From: Eriocheir sinensis | Taxonomy: Eukaryota; Arthropoda; Malacostraca; Decapoda; Varunidae | Length of the DNA stretch: 64,000 nt | Reading direction: 5' to 3' | Assembly (NCBI RefSeq): GCF_024679095.1 | Contig: NW_026111629.1 | Location: 300,001 to 364,000, forward strand | Shown here: one piece after another, positions 34,601-48,000 of the stretch | Numbering within the stretch: the first letter of the stretch is position 1 | Layout of the letters: each line of letters opens with the position of its first letter | Notes under the pieces: generated by a model | The model's input: only the letters and a program-made list of their open reading frames with translations | Told to the model about the DNA's origin: nothing | The model's database searches: none | Translations under genes and position numbers: made by a program

Positions 34601-35220
34601 TCGACATTAATATCATATGAATACAATGCAGCTCACTTCTCTCGATCTTGCTTTCGCCCCCAGGCATTAGGGAAACAAGACCAGAGAACGCCTCCACATT
34701 GAACCGAAAGAGATATTATGAAGATAAGTAGTCGATTGGTTACAAATTATGAAAAAAACGGAAGCAAGGAAACAAAACAAAAAACACAATGAAAAATCGG
34801 AAAAGGGTTGGAAAGAATATGACAACAGATGAACGACATACAGGAAAAGGAGAGAAAAGGGGAATTCAAAACGGGAAGATGATGTAAAAATCGTCATTTC
34901 CGCGAGGCCTCAATACACGGACGAGCAGCAGGACAGTTCCGCCTCGCGCCGCCCCTCGGAGCAGCGGTGTGGCTAATGCAAGAAGCAGTTCCGCGCGCTG
35001 GGCCCCCGAGACCACGCCGGAGGGATGGGACGGAATACAGAAGCAGGGCGTTGTCAGGGAGGGAGTCCGGGAGGAACGGTTAACAGAGTAAGCTGAAAGG
35101 TTACACGCTGAGACCAGCAGAGTGTCTCACAGGTGTCAAGGCTCCGGGGGGATTAAGGTCGATGGCTACTAAAGGCTCGCGGTCACCGTCAGTATTTTAT
35201 CGATTTGGTGGAAAAAATTG
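34600..35220. other. No gene recognised
   Basis: A GC-rich patch at 34910-35080 in otherwise unremarkable sequence. No coding support. Confidence 0.5.
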
Positions 35221-35690
35221 GCGGGGCGCTAGTAATCACTAGGCTCTCCTAATAGTACTGCTTTGGGGAATTTATAAGGTCTGCTACGCTGTGTTACTTG
35301 AATAAATGAAGGTTTGGCTAATACTAGATGTTAAGAGTCCAATCGCTTGTTGTTTTATCGTAGGTGAAAGGAAGTGCTAATCGCTAAAATCTATCAATCC
35401 TACTTTTCGGAGTTTAGGTTTGCTACGTTCTATAAGCGCTTTGGTCGACTAGGCGATAGTTTGATTTATTATGGAAGTTAATTAAGAGTTCAATAGTCTT
35501 TTGTCGGCGGTAACAAGAGAAGCCGCTAGTAAATCTAGTAATATTGCTACTTATCGGAATCTAGGCTGCTTTTTGCACTTTATAAGCACTTAGTCGAATA
35601 GGCGATGATTTAGTTCAGCCCACAAGTTAGGAGTCTCATAGTTTTCAGGCCAATGCGAGTAAGCCGCACTAACATACCTAATCATTGAGG
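35221..35690. repeat. Degenerate ~150-bp tandem repeats upstream of a LINE
   Basis: Three and a partial fourth unit align by eye. They begin GCGCTAGTAATC (35225), GTGCTAATCGC (about 35373), GCCGCTAGTAAATC (about 35522) and GCCGCACTAAC (about 35662). Each then has CTACTTTTCGGA-like, TATAAGCGCTT-like, GGCGAT(A/G)-like and AGAGT(C/T)CAATAG-like words in order. Confidence 0.6.
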
Positions 35691-35940
35691 CTGCGAGGCT
35701 AGGCGTTGAGGCCACTCTGTCCCCGGAGTGGCTTGGGTCCCGGAGGACTGGTCAGGGGTGCTGACGAGCGATGGCTGGCAGAGGTGGACACAGACTTTAC
35801 TTCATCAGGTCAAAGGTCACTTACTCAGTCCAACAAGCGGGTAAAGAATAAGGATGCTAAAACAATTATGGCAGAGTGAGTAGTGAGTCGCCGCGCGGGT
35901 CGGAGGTGCTGCGCCTTGCTCGCGAAAACGCTGAATCGAA

Positions 35941-37079
35941 ATGGCTGGCCGAGCCAAGAACTCGGTGGAGTTCTGTTACGTTTGTGCGGATCCCACAGGC
36001 GATAAGTGGATAGGGTGCTGTCTGTGCCCTAAGTGGTGTCATGTGAAGTGTGCTCATCTGTCTGGAATTAAGTCGGAAAATATATATAAAGTAAATTGGA
36101 TTTGCAACCCATGCCTTCATAAAGCATCTCTGGCTACCAAAATTGTGGAAAAAATGGAAGAATTCAAGCTGGAATTATCTGAGGAAATATCAGAAGTGAA
36201 ACAAGAAGTTGAGTCACAAGCGGTCAGTGTGAAGGGGAGCTGGGGGAGGTGGCGCAGGATGTGGCGGACGTTTTGCAGCGGGCTGAACATGTGGAGTCAG
36301 CAGATGCAACTTGGGCTGAGGTCACCAAACGTAAGAGGAAAGTTAAGAAGAATTTACTTGTTGTCAAGGCCTCGGAACAAGATAAAAAGGCTACAGAGTT
36401 GAAAAGTGAAGTTTCTGAAGCATTACTTGGCATTCAGATTACTGATTCAAGATTTACTATTGGAGGTAATATTATAATGAACTTTGATGATGAGGATATG
36501 AGGAATGAGGCAGCCCAAAAAATTGCAATCTGTGGAGAAAGTCAGGACTAAAAGTGTGGGAAAACTGAGGCCAAAGATCGTAATGTGCACAAGGAGGAGA
36601 CTGGGGATAAGATAATTGAGACACTGCTTAAAAGAAATGAGTTCCTACACTCGATTCCACAAGTTGAGGAGAAAATTGAGAAATTTTTTAGTAAGCCTGC
36701 TGCCGGTGGCACAGCACATTATATCCTGAAATGTAATCCAATGGTTAGAGAGCTAATCTACAAGCACCATGATAGAACAAAACTTGAATGGGGGGTGTAT
36801 ACTGTGGGAGACAGATACCATGCAATAATATGTTATCATTGTCAGAGATTTGGTCATATTGAGTCCAAATGCACTGCCAAGGCCAATGGTGAGAACCCAG
36901 TATGTTATAAATGTGCAGGAGAGCATAAAGCGAAAGACTGTCCCGGGACTGAGAGCAAATGTATAAATTGTGTGAGGTACAAGAAGTCTGAAGTTAATCA
37001 CTCGGCGAATAACCAGTGTTGTGTAGTTTTTCAGACTGATATTGAGAGAATTCGTAACATAACCGATCATGGCTACTAA
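35941..37079 (+). pseudogene. LINE ORF1: PHD finger, coiled segment and CCHC knuckles
   Basis: ATG at 35941. Residues 12-58 form a PHD-type zinc finger: C12-x2-C15, C26/C27-x-C29, H34-x2-C37, then a conserved W53 before C55-x2-C58. A Glu/Lys-rich, coiled-coil-like stretch follows (MEEFKLELSEEISEVKQE). A frameshift near 36230 moves the reading to AEHVESADATWAEVTKRKRK, and a compensating pair lies around 36540-36590. The last segment has knuckles CYHCQRFGHIESKC (C-x2-C-x4-H-x4-C), CYKCAGEHKAKDC and a looser third one near the end. Such ORF1 proteins bind the LINE RNA; PHD-bearing ORF1s are known in CR1-group elements. The final frame stops at 37079. Confidence 0.75.
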
Positions 37080-39633
37080 TTCCTCAGATACAAAGATAAA
37101 ATGTTGTCTGCTAAATGTTCAGTGTGTGGGAAATAAAACTCTAGATATCCGTGATCTCATCAAAGAAAAGGATCTTGACATTTTAGCGGTAACTGAGACA
37201 TGGCTAAATGACTACGACGTCGCCAAGATTCGTGAGATGACACCAGTAACTCGTACCTCTCTACATGTTCCGAGGGAGACAAGAAGGGGTGGTGGTGTTG
37301 GGATCTTTCTTTCGAATTCTTTTAAGAAGATTCGGAGAAAAGCATCAGAAAGGTGGGATACCTTTGAATTAGTGCAAGTCATCTGTGAAATTGATAGAAG
37401 GAAATGCACCTTTATTGTGGTGTATCGACCTCCGGATACAAGAGCGGAGGTCATTATTGATGAATTTCGCACATTTTTGGAGTCTGTGGATATGGTGAGT
37501 GCAAATGTGTTCATCTGTGGTGACTTTAATCTATGGACTGATGATCCTGAAAATTCTTCTGCCATGGCCTTCATTGAGATGATGGACAGTTTCAACCTGA
37601 TTAATAAAGTGAACGAGATGACTTCTTTAGGGGGTCATGTGCTAGACTTGGTTTTCAGCGATATAGACGGTGATCTAGTGCAAGGGGTGTGTGTTGATGA
37701 AATATGTTGCATATCCCCGGTGCATAAATTGGTAACCTTTGAAATTTCATACGTGAGGGAAGCAGTGCAGAGAAAAAAGATTACGTTCAGATTGCGAAAG
37801 AATTTTCAGCCAGAAATATTGATTAACTCTGTAATACAGGAAATTACTATTAATTGTCGTGAAATCTGTGAACATGGCTCGGTGTTACGTGGAAACTGTG
37901 CTACCTGCCTGGTTAAGCTATATAATGGTTAAGCTAAAGATGAGCATAACAGCCTCTGTCCTCTAAGTGAAAAGGAGATAGTGTTGAGAGATCATGCACC
38001 TTGGTTTAATGTGGAAATACTGTGGGCAAAAAGAGAGAAGAAGAAAAAAGAAAGACTGTGGCGTAGGCAATAAACAGATGAGGCAAGAAGAGCATACCAG
38101 GAGGCGAGAAACAAAGAAAACCGGCTTGTGATAAAACGGAAAAGAGAATACTATCGGAATAAGGTTGTGGAGGCAGGGCCGAACATCAATAACTTATATA
38201 AGGTGCTTGACAGTTTGACTGGAAACAGAAAGGTTAACAAGCTTCCGGATGGTTTCTCGGATGAAGTGCTGGCAAAAAAGTTTTTTAGACTTTTTTGACC
38301 AGAAAATTGAGAGAGTTATCATGAACTTTAGAGGCGACCGCGGTTACCATGGATCCGCTGTGGAAACTCCAGTCCCTGAAATAAAGTTAAGCTTTCAACA
38401 AGTGGATGTGGCTGTGGTGAAAACTATCATGCACAGGTGAACCTGACGTACTGTGATGACGGTCCCTTGCCGATAAGTGACATAATTAAGAGTGAAAACT
38501 GTAGTGATTTATTAAATATTATGACTGTGATGGTTAACACTAGTATCGAAAACAAGACTTTCCCTGAGAGTGAGAAAGCGGCGATCGTGAAACCTATCGT
38601 TAAAGGTAAACTGGACCCACAGTGTTTAAGTTCCTTTAGACCAGTATCCAGCTTGACGTTTCTATCTAAGATACTTGAAAATGTGATCTTAAATCAGCTA
38701 ATGGAGCATCTGCTAGTGGTGCAGGCTTTACCGGATAATGAATCTGCCTACAAGAGGCTTTACTCAACCGAAACTACTCTCTGTTTGGTGGTAAACAACT
38801 TGCTTGTGCTTATGGAAGAGGGGAAGTGTGGTGTTCTGATTTTGTTAGACTTGAGTGCTGCGTTTGACACGGTGGAGCACAGTCTATTGCTTCAGGATTG
38901 CAAGAATAATGGAATTGAGGGTGGCGCTCTGGATTATCTGAGGAGTTACCTTGAGAACAGAACTTACTGTGTGCAAATAGGTAAATCGTTCTCCACTCAT
39001 AAACTTTTGCAAAGAGGAGTCCCCCAGGGAAGTGTACTGGGTCCAATTTTATTCTGTGTTTATACTATTGGTCTTTCACATTTGCTAAGAAGGCATGAAG
39101 TTGACTTTAAACTGTATGCTGATGATACACAGTTCTATTTGTCGCTGAGTGACGTGGAAAACACTGAAGATAAGCTGAGCAGAATTATGGATGATGTCGG
39201 GAAATGGATGAATTCTAAGCAACTGAAGCTGAATGAGGATAAAACTGAATGCTTGATTGTGGGGAAGAACAAGGATGTCAGGAGGCTAGATGTTTCCACT
39301 CTTCGGATAAAAGATGACACTAGGACTGTAAAAAAGTCAGTCAAAGATTTAGGTGTGATACTTGACTGCACTCTGTCATTCAAAGAACAGATCAGTCAGG
39401 TGGTGAGAACGGCAGGCTACCATCTCAGAAATATTGCATTTGTCAAGAAATACCTGGATGATAAGACTATGAAGATGCTTATATATAATCATGTAACTAT
39501 AGTAAGCTGGATTATTGTAACTCCCTTTATTATGGCCTTCCTAAATATCTGCTGAAGAAACTACAACTTGTTATGAACAGAGCTGCATTTGATTTAATTT
39601 CAGGATATAAGCTACGTACGGGGAAATTAACCT
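37069..39633 (+). pseudogene. LINE ORF2: APE endonuclease and reverse transcriptase
   Basis: ATG at 37069 overlaps the ORF1 stop, suggesting coupled translation. The endonuclease (37069-37932) shows CLLNVQ, AVTETWL, VVYRPP, ICGDFN and LDLVFSD. The usual SDH near its end reads SPVHK, so a catalytic Asp appears changed. The frame breaks at 37930-38440. RT then shows FRPVSSLTFLSKILE, LLDLSAAFDTVEH, RGVPQGSVLGPILF and YADDTQFY (Asp pair near 39121), and VKDLGVILD. A frameshift near 39500 leads to LDYCNSLYYGLPKYLLKKLQ in another frame before truncation. YADDTQ and the AAFDTVEH block fit the CR1 group. Confidence 0.8.
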
Positions 39634-39639
39634 TCCTCC

Positions 39640-40640
39640 TCTTCATCGTGGGGCAAGAACGAGGAGGGATTGGGAGGAAAAGAAAGGGGAGGAGGGAAGG
39701 AAAGTTGGGGAGGGAGGGAAAGCTGGAGAGCAAGATTCTTTCATGTTTTTTCATCTTTTCTTCTCTTCGTCGTATTTTTCTGTTCTTTTCCCTGATTTTC
39801 TTTCCTCCTGACTTTGGTAGAGTTAGCCACAGCCTGAAACACAAGAAAACACGCCAAACAGATATGCCAGGAAAAAAACAATTATACACATGCTCCCTTG
39901 CAGAGGTGCCAAGTCTTCATCCTCACCACCATCTATCTTCCATTTTCTGGCCCATAACTATTACAACGAACCATTAGTAATTAACAAATCAAACGAGAAA
40001 TACAAGTGAATTTCATGAATGTGGTTGAGAGGGTAGTTTTTGGGTGTACACTTGGCATATGACGGTGAAAATGTGGCCGCCTTGCATCGCCTCCTCCTCC
40101 TCCTCCTTCCTCCCGGTCAGCTGATCCGAGGTGGACGGCGTTCCGCGTGTCAGCCAATTTCCTTGTAATCCAGGACGACACAGACGGCCATGGATGGAAG
40201 CAAGGTAGGTAGTCGTGTTATCAGGGATTAGGCCGGGCGAGGAGAGTAAATCAAGGCGAGACAAGTGATAAATAGCAGAAAACATGGACAGGGTGGCGGC
40301 GGGCAGGGCGCGTGATGGTGCTAAGAATAGTTATTTTATCATTATTATTATTTCCTAATCTACAGTGCCAGGGAGGGAAGCAAAGGAGGTGACGTCTTGT
40401 TCAGGGTTTAGGAATAGTCTGGACGGTGAAATAAGGCGTTAAACATGGAATAATATGAAAAAATATAATTTGTGATGGATGGAGCTGGCTGTGTCGGCTA
40501 CTGGAGGGTCCTGATTGCTCTCTTGAAGGTTACCTATGTTAATGAAGGCGTGGAGGAGGTGTCAGTTGTGGAAAATAAGGTTGACAGCCTCGGGTGGCGG
40601 TGTCGTGATAAGCCTGCCAGAGAGGCGACCCAAGGGTGTG
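39640..40640. other. Low-complexity and unrecognised sequence
   Basis: A G/A-rich stretch (39650-39730) is followed by a T-rich stretch and ordinary sequence. No gene supported. Confidence 0.5.
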
Positions 40641-40736
40641 TGTGAGTGTGTGTCCTGAGGTGAGGAGGCAGGCGTTCAGGGGAGGACACTCTGGCAGGGG
40701 TCAAGGCAGGGGCTGTGGGCAGAGGGATGGCAGCGG

Positions 40737-40768
<32 letters not shown>

Positions 40769-40870
40769 CCTGAGGTGAGGAGGCAGGCGTTCAGGGGAGG
40801 ACACTCTGGCAGGGGTCAAGGCAGGGGCTGTGGGCAGAGGGATGGCAGCGGTGACGTGTGTGTGTGTTGA
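40640..40870. repeat. 115-bp tandem duplication with (GT)n
   Basis: CCTGAGGTGAGGAGGCAGG starts at 40654 and again at 40769, with the next 90 bp identical. Each copy ends in a GT run, so the GT tracts probably mediated the duplication. Confidence 0.9.
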
Positions 40871-41059
40871 GCCAAGCATGCAGGGGCAGGGACAGAGTCA
40901 GGGATGATACCACAGGGGCAGGAGCAGGGACAGGGCTGTGTGTGTGTGTGGAGAGCAGGACACATACTGGGGTGTTGGCTCTCTGGGTGTTATTCTATAC
41001 TTTTCCTCCCTGGTGTGCCCCATGCCAGGGAGGAGTTTTGTGTGTATTCCCCTGTATTA

Positions 41060-42020
41060 TATTGACCCTAAGGAGAGGCAAGGGTGTAAACCTCCCTGTA
41101 GGTGAGGCCCCATTAGATTCATTTATTTATTTATTTAATTTTTATGTTGTGGTCTCTAGCGGTGGTAGGCTTTCTTGGGGGTGCCTGCATGGTGGTCATC
41201 CCAAGCCTGTCAAGATGCAGCAGGCAAGTGTTAGAGGTGACTGTGGCCGTTTCAAGACACACCAAACCCTCAGAAAAAAATGGTTTGGTTCAGCAGTGAG
41301 GTGAACCTGTGTTAACTCCCGTGGTTTACTGCACCCAACAAGGATATGTTAGAAAAGATAGGGACACTCGGGTTGCAGAGGCTTTGCCACTTTCCGGTTC
41401 GCCACCTGTGGGTGTTCGCACCTCCGTGATTTCGCGTGCTAGTTGTTTCGCCACTTGAAAGGAGAGGTTCTGCTACTCACCAAGAAAACCTATTAAAATT
41501 CTAAAAATGTTAACAAAAAACATCTGCATCCTTTAACCCGTATACAGTGATGTCCTTTGTTAGAGAAAGGGGTCATGGTAGGTTGCATTTTTTTCGTATA
41601 TTTTTATTTGCCCCATAAAATGAGAAAAGATTTATTTCATTTTATTGCTTTGATATTATACGTATGTTGAGTGACAAATATTATCAATACAAACAAAATT
41701 AAAGGCCATATAATGGCTCTAAAAGGGAATTGAATATATATGAACTAAAAGCTTCCATAAGAGGTATGTATACTATATTGGTAATAATAAACAGTGCACA
41801 GGTAAAAAATCTGAAAGTGTTAAAAAACATGCCGCTCCTGCATGCCGCCTCTTCTAGTCTTGGTTACGAATCATTCATTGCCGCGGACGTTGGGTTAGGT
41901 CCAAGCCCAACTATTGTTGCTCAAGCTCTTAGAAATGCTTCAGTGCACAGGTCGCCATCCTCGTATCTGTCCCATAGGTCGAAGAGACGGCCATGCAATC
42001 GAGCGTTTTGGGTGGGGGAG
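41060..42020. other. No gene recognised, left flank of satellite
   Basis: AT-rich with a GC-richer island at 41340-41470. Nothing coding is supported up to the abrupt start of the satellite. Confidence 0.5.
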
Positions 42021-45000
42021 CGTATTAACTCAACTCAACCTAACGCACACTACAGTAACCTTACCTAACATTACTGCCACAAGACACTGAGGCTGAAGGA
42101 ACAATATTAACTCAACTAACCTAACGCACACTACAGTAACCTTACCTAACATTACTGCCACAAGACACTGAGGCTGAAGGAACAATATTAACTCAACTAA
42201 CCTAATGCACACTACAGTAACCTTACCTAACATTACTGCCACAAGACACTGAGGCTGAAGGAACAGTATTAACTCAACTAACCTAATGCACACTACAGTA
42301 ACCTTACCTAACATTACTGCCACAAGACACTGAGGCTGAAGGAACAATATTAACTCAACTAACCTAACGCACACTACAGTAACCTTACCTAACATTACTG
42401 CCACAAGACACTGAGGCTGAAGGAACAGTATTAACTCAATGTAACCTAATGCACACTACAGTAACCTTACCTAACATTACTGCCACAAGACACTTAGGCT
42501 GAAGGAACAATATTAACTCAACTAACCTAACGCACACTACAGTAACCTTACCTAACATTACTGCCACAAGACACTGAGGCTGAAGGAACAATATTAACTC
42601 AACTTAATGTAACCTAATGCACACTACAGTAACCTTACCTAACATTACTGCCACAAGACACTGAGGCTGAAGGAACAATATTAACTCAACTTAATGTAAC
42701 CTAATGCACACTACAGTAACCTTACCTAACATTACTGCCACAAGACACTGAGGCTGAAGGAACAATATTAACTCAACTTAATGTAACCTAATGCACACTA
42801 CAGTAACCTTACCTAACATTACTGCCACAAGACACTTAGGCTGAAGGAACAATATTAACTCAACTTAATGTAACCTAACGCACACTACAGTAACCTTACC
42901 TAACATTACTGCCACAAGACACTGAGGCTGAAGGAACAATATTAACTCAACTAATCTAACGCACACTACAGTAACCTTACCTAACATTACTGCCACAAGA
43001 CACTTAGGCTGAAGGAACAATACTAACTCAACTAACCTAATGCACACTACAGTAACCTTACCTAACATTACTGCCACAAGACACTGAGGCTGAAGGAACA
43101 ATATTAACTCAACAATGTAACCTAATGCACACTACAGTAACCTTACCTAACATTACTGCCACAAGACACTGAGGCTGAAGGAACAATATTAACTCAACTT
43201 AATGTAACCTAACGCACACTACAGTAACCTTACCTAACATTACTGCCACAAGACACTGAGGCTGAAGGAACAATATTAACTCAACTAACCTAACGCACAC
43301 TACAGTAACCTTACCTAACATTACTGCCACAAGACACTGAGGCTGAAGGAACAATATTAACTCAACTAACCTAATGCACACTACAGTAACCTTACCTAAC
43401 ATTACTGCCACAAGACACTTAGGCTGAAGGAACAATATTAACTCAACTAACCTAATGCACACTACAGTAACATTACATAACATTACTGCCACAAGACACT
43501 TAGGCTGAAGGAACAATATTAACTCAACTAACCTAATGCACACTACAGTAACCTTACCTAACATTACTGCCACAAGACACTTAGGCTGAAGGAACAGTAT
43601 TAACTCAACTAACCTAACGCACACTACAGTAACCTTACCTAACATTACTGCCACAAGACACTTAGGCTGAAGGAACAATATTAACTCAACTAACCTAATG
43701 CACACTACAGTAACCTTACCTAACATTACTGCCACAAGACACTTAGGCTGAAGGAACAATATTAACTCAACTTAATGTAACCTAACGCACACTACAGTAA
43801 CCTTACCTAACATTACTGCCACAAGACACTTAGGCTGAAGGAACAATATTAACTCAACTTAATGTAACCTAATGCACACTACAGTAACCTTACCTAACAT
43901 TACTGCCACAAGACACTTAGGCTGAAGGAACAATATTAACTCAACTAACCTAATGCACACTACAGTAACCTTACCTAACATTACTGCCACAAGACACTTA
44001 GGCTGAAGGAACAATATTAACTCAACTAACCTAACGCACACTACAGTAACCTTACCTAACATTACTGCCACAAGACACTTAGGCTGAAGGAACAATATTA
44101 ACTCAACTAACCTAATGCACACTACAGTAACCTTACCTAACATTACTGCCACAAGACACTGAGGCTGAAGGAACAATATTAACTCAACTAACCTAACGCA
44201 CACTACAGTAACCTTACCTAACATTACTGCCACAAGACACTTAGGCTGAAGGAACAATATTAACTCAACTAACCTAACGCACACTACAGTAACCTTACCT
44301 AACATTACTGCCACAAGACACTTAGGCTGAAGGAACAATATTAACTCAACTAACCTAATGCACACTACAGTAACCTTACCTAACATTACTGCCACAAGAC
44401 ACTTAGGCTGAAGGAACAATATTAACTCAACTTAATGTAACCTAATGCACACTACAGTAACCTTACCTAACATTACTGCCACAAGACACTTAGGCTGAAG
44501 GAACAATATTAACTCAACTAACCTAATGCACACTACAGTGACCTTACCTAACATTACTACCACAAGACACTGAGGCTGAAGGAACAATATTAACTCAACT
44601 TAATGTAACCTAATGCACACTACAGTAACCTTACCTAACATTACTGCCACAAGACACTTAGGCTGAAGGAACAATATTAACTCAACTAACCTAACGCACA
44701 CTACAGTAACCTTACCTAACATTACTGCCACAAGACACTTAGGCTGAAGGAACAATATTAACTCAACTTAATGTAACCTAATGCACACTACAGTAACCTT
44801 ACCTAACATTACTGCCACAAGACACTGAGGCTGAAGGAACAATATTAACTCAACTAACCTAATGCACACTACAGTAACCTTACCTAACATTACTGCCACA
44901 AGACACTTAGGCTGAAGGAACAATATTAACTCAACTAACCTAACGCACACTACAGTAACCTTACCTAACATTACTGCCACAAGACACTGAGGCTGAAGGA

Positions 45001-48000
45001 ACAATATTAACTCAATGTAACCTAATGCACACTACAGTAACCTTACCTAACATTACTGCCACAAGACACTGAGGCTGAAGGAACAATATTAACTCAACTA
45101 ACCTAATGCACACTACAGTAACCTTACCTAACATTACTGCCACAAGACACTTAGGCTGAAGGAACAATATTAACTCAACTAACCTAACGCACACTACAGT
45201 AACCTTACCTAACATTACTGCCACAAGACACTTAGGCTGAAGGAACAGTATTAACTCAACTAACCTAACGCACACTACAGTAACCTTACCTAACATTACT
45301 GCCACAAGACACTTAGGCTGAAGGAACAATATTAACTCAACTAACCTAACGCACACTACAGTAACCTTACCTAACATTACTGCCACAAGACACTTAGGCT
45401 GAAGGAACAATATTAACTCAACTTAATGTAACCTAATGCACACTACAGTAACCTTACCTAACATTACTGCCACAAGACACTGAGGCTGAAGGAACAATAT
45501 TAACTCAACTAACCTAATGCACACCACAGTAACCTTACCTAACATTACTGCCACAAGACACTGAGGCTGAAGGAACAATATTAACTCAACTTAATGTAAC
45601 CTAACGCACACTACAGTAACCTTACCTAACATTACTGCCACAAGACACTGAGGCTGAAGGAACAATATTAACTCAACTTAATGTAACCTAATGCACACTA
45701 CAGTAACCTTACCTAACATTACTGCCACAAGACACTTAGGCTGAAGGAACAATATTAACTCAACTTAATGCCTAATGCACACTACAGTAACCTTACCTAA
45801 CATTACTGCCACAAGACACTGAGGCTGAAGGAACAATATTAACTCAACTAACCTAACGCACACTACAGTAACCTTACCTAACATTACTGCCACAAGACAC
45901 TTAGGCTGAAGGAACAATATTAACTCAACTAACCTAACGCACACTACAGTAACCTTACCTAACATTACTGCCACAAGACACTTAGGCTGAAGGAACAATA
46001 TTAACTCAACTAACCTAACGCACACTACAGTAACCTTACCTAACATTACTGCCACAAGACACTGAGGCTGAAGGAACAATATTAACTCAACTAACCTAAC
46101 GCACACTACAGTAACCTTACCTAACATTACTGCCACAAGACACTTAGGCTGAAGGAACAATATTAACTCAACTTAATGTAACCTAATGCACACTACAGTA
46201 ACCTTACCTAACATTACTGCCACAAGACACTTAGGCTGAAGGAACAATATTAACTCAACTTAATGTAACCTAACGCACACTACAGTAACCTTACCTAACA
46301 TTACTGCCACAAGACACTTAGGCTGAAGGAACAATATTAACTCAACTAACCTAATGCACACTACAGTAACCTTACCTAACATTACTGCCACAAGACACTT
46401 AGGCTGAAGGAACAATATTAACTCAACTAACCTAACGCACACTACAGTAACCTTACCTAACATTACTGCCACAAGACACTTAGGCTGAAGGAACAATATT
46501 AACTCAACTAACCTAATGCACACTACAGTAACCTTACCTAACATTACTGCCACAAGACACTTAGGCTGAAGGAACAGTATTAACTCAACTAACCTAATGC
46601 ACACTACAGTAACCTTACCTAACATTACTGCCACAAGACACTTAGGCTGAAGGAACAATATTAACTCAACTTAATGTAACCTAATGCACACTACAGTAAC
46701 CTTACCTAACATTACTGCCACAAGACACTGAGGCTGAAGGAACAATATTAACTCAACTAACCTAATGCACACTACAGTAACCTTACCTAACATTACTGCC
46801 ACAAGACACTTAGGCTGAAGGAACAATATTAACTCAACTAACCTAATGCACACTACAGTAACCTTACCTAACATTACTGCCACAAGACACTTAGGCTGAA
46901 GGAACAATATTAACTCAACTAACCTAACGCACACTACAGTAACCTTACCTAACATTACTGCCACAAGACACTTAGGCTGAAGGAACAATATTAACTCAAC
47001 TAACCTAACGCACACTACAGTAACCTTACCTAACATTACTGCCACAAGACACTGAGGCTGAAGGAACAATATTAACTCAACTAACCTAACGCACACTACA
47101 GTAACCTTACCTAACATTACTGCCACAAGACACTTAGGCTGAAGGAACAATATTAACTCAACTAACCTAACGCACACTACAGTAACCTTACCTAACATTA
47201 CTGCCACAAGACACTTAGGCTGAAGGAACAATATTAACTCAACTAACCTAATGCACACTACAGTAACCTTACCTAACATTACTGCCACAAGACACTTAGG
47301 CTGAAGGAACAATATTAACTCAACTAACCTAATGCACACTACAGTAACCTTACCTAACATTACTGCCACAAGACACTTAGGCTGAAGGAACAATATTAAC
47401 TCAACTTAATGTAACCTAATGCACACTACAGTAACCTTACCTAACATTACTGCCACAAGACACTTAGGCTGAAGGAACAATATTAACTCAACTTAATGTA
47501 ACCTAACGCACACTACAGTAACCTTACCTAACATTACTGCCACAAGACACTTAGGCTGAAGGAACAATATTAACTCAACTTAATGTAACCTAATGCACAC
47601 TACAGTAACCTTACCTAACATTACTGCCACAAGACACTGAGGCTGAAGGAACAATATTAACTCAACTTAATGTAACCTAATGCACACTACAGTAACCTTA
47701 CCTAACATTACTGCCACAAGACACTGAGGCTGAAGGAACAATATTAACTCAATGTAACCTAATGCACACTACAGTAACCTTACCTAACATTACTGCCACA
47801 AGACACTGAGGCTGAAGGAACAATATTAACTCAACTAACCTAACGCACACTACAGTAACCTTACCTAACATTACTGCCACAAGACACTGAGGCTGAAGGA
47901 ACAATATTAACTCAACAATGTAACCTAACGCACACTACAGTAACCTTACCTAACATTACTGCCACAAGACACTTAGGCTGAAGGAACAATATTAACTCAA

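Larger units (their letters stand above)
35750..39633 (+). mobile_element. CR1-like LINE, nearly full length, 3'-truncated
   Basis: A GC-rich leader (about 35860-35940) precedes ORF1 with a PHD finger and zinc knuckles. ORF2 follows with an APE endonuclease and reverse transcriptase and overlaps ORF1's stop by 11 bp. The copy ends within the RT C-terminal region at about 39633, where low-complexity DNA starts, so there is no 3' UTR. Multiple frameshifts make it inactive. Confidence 0.8.
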
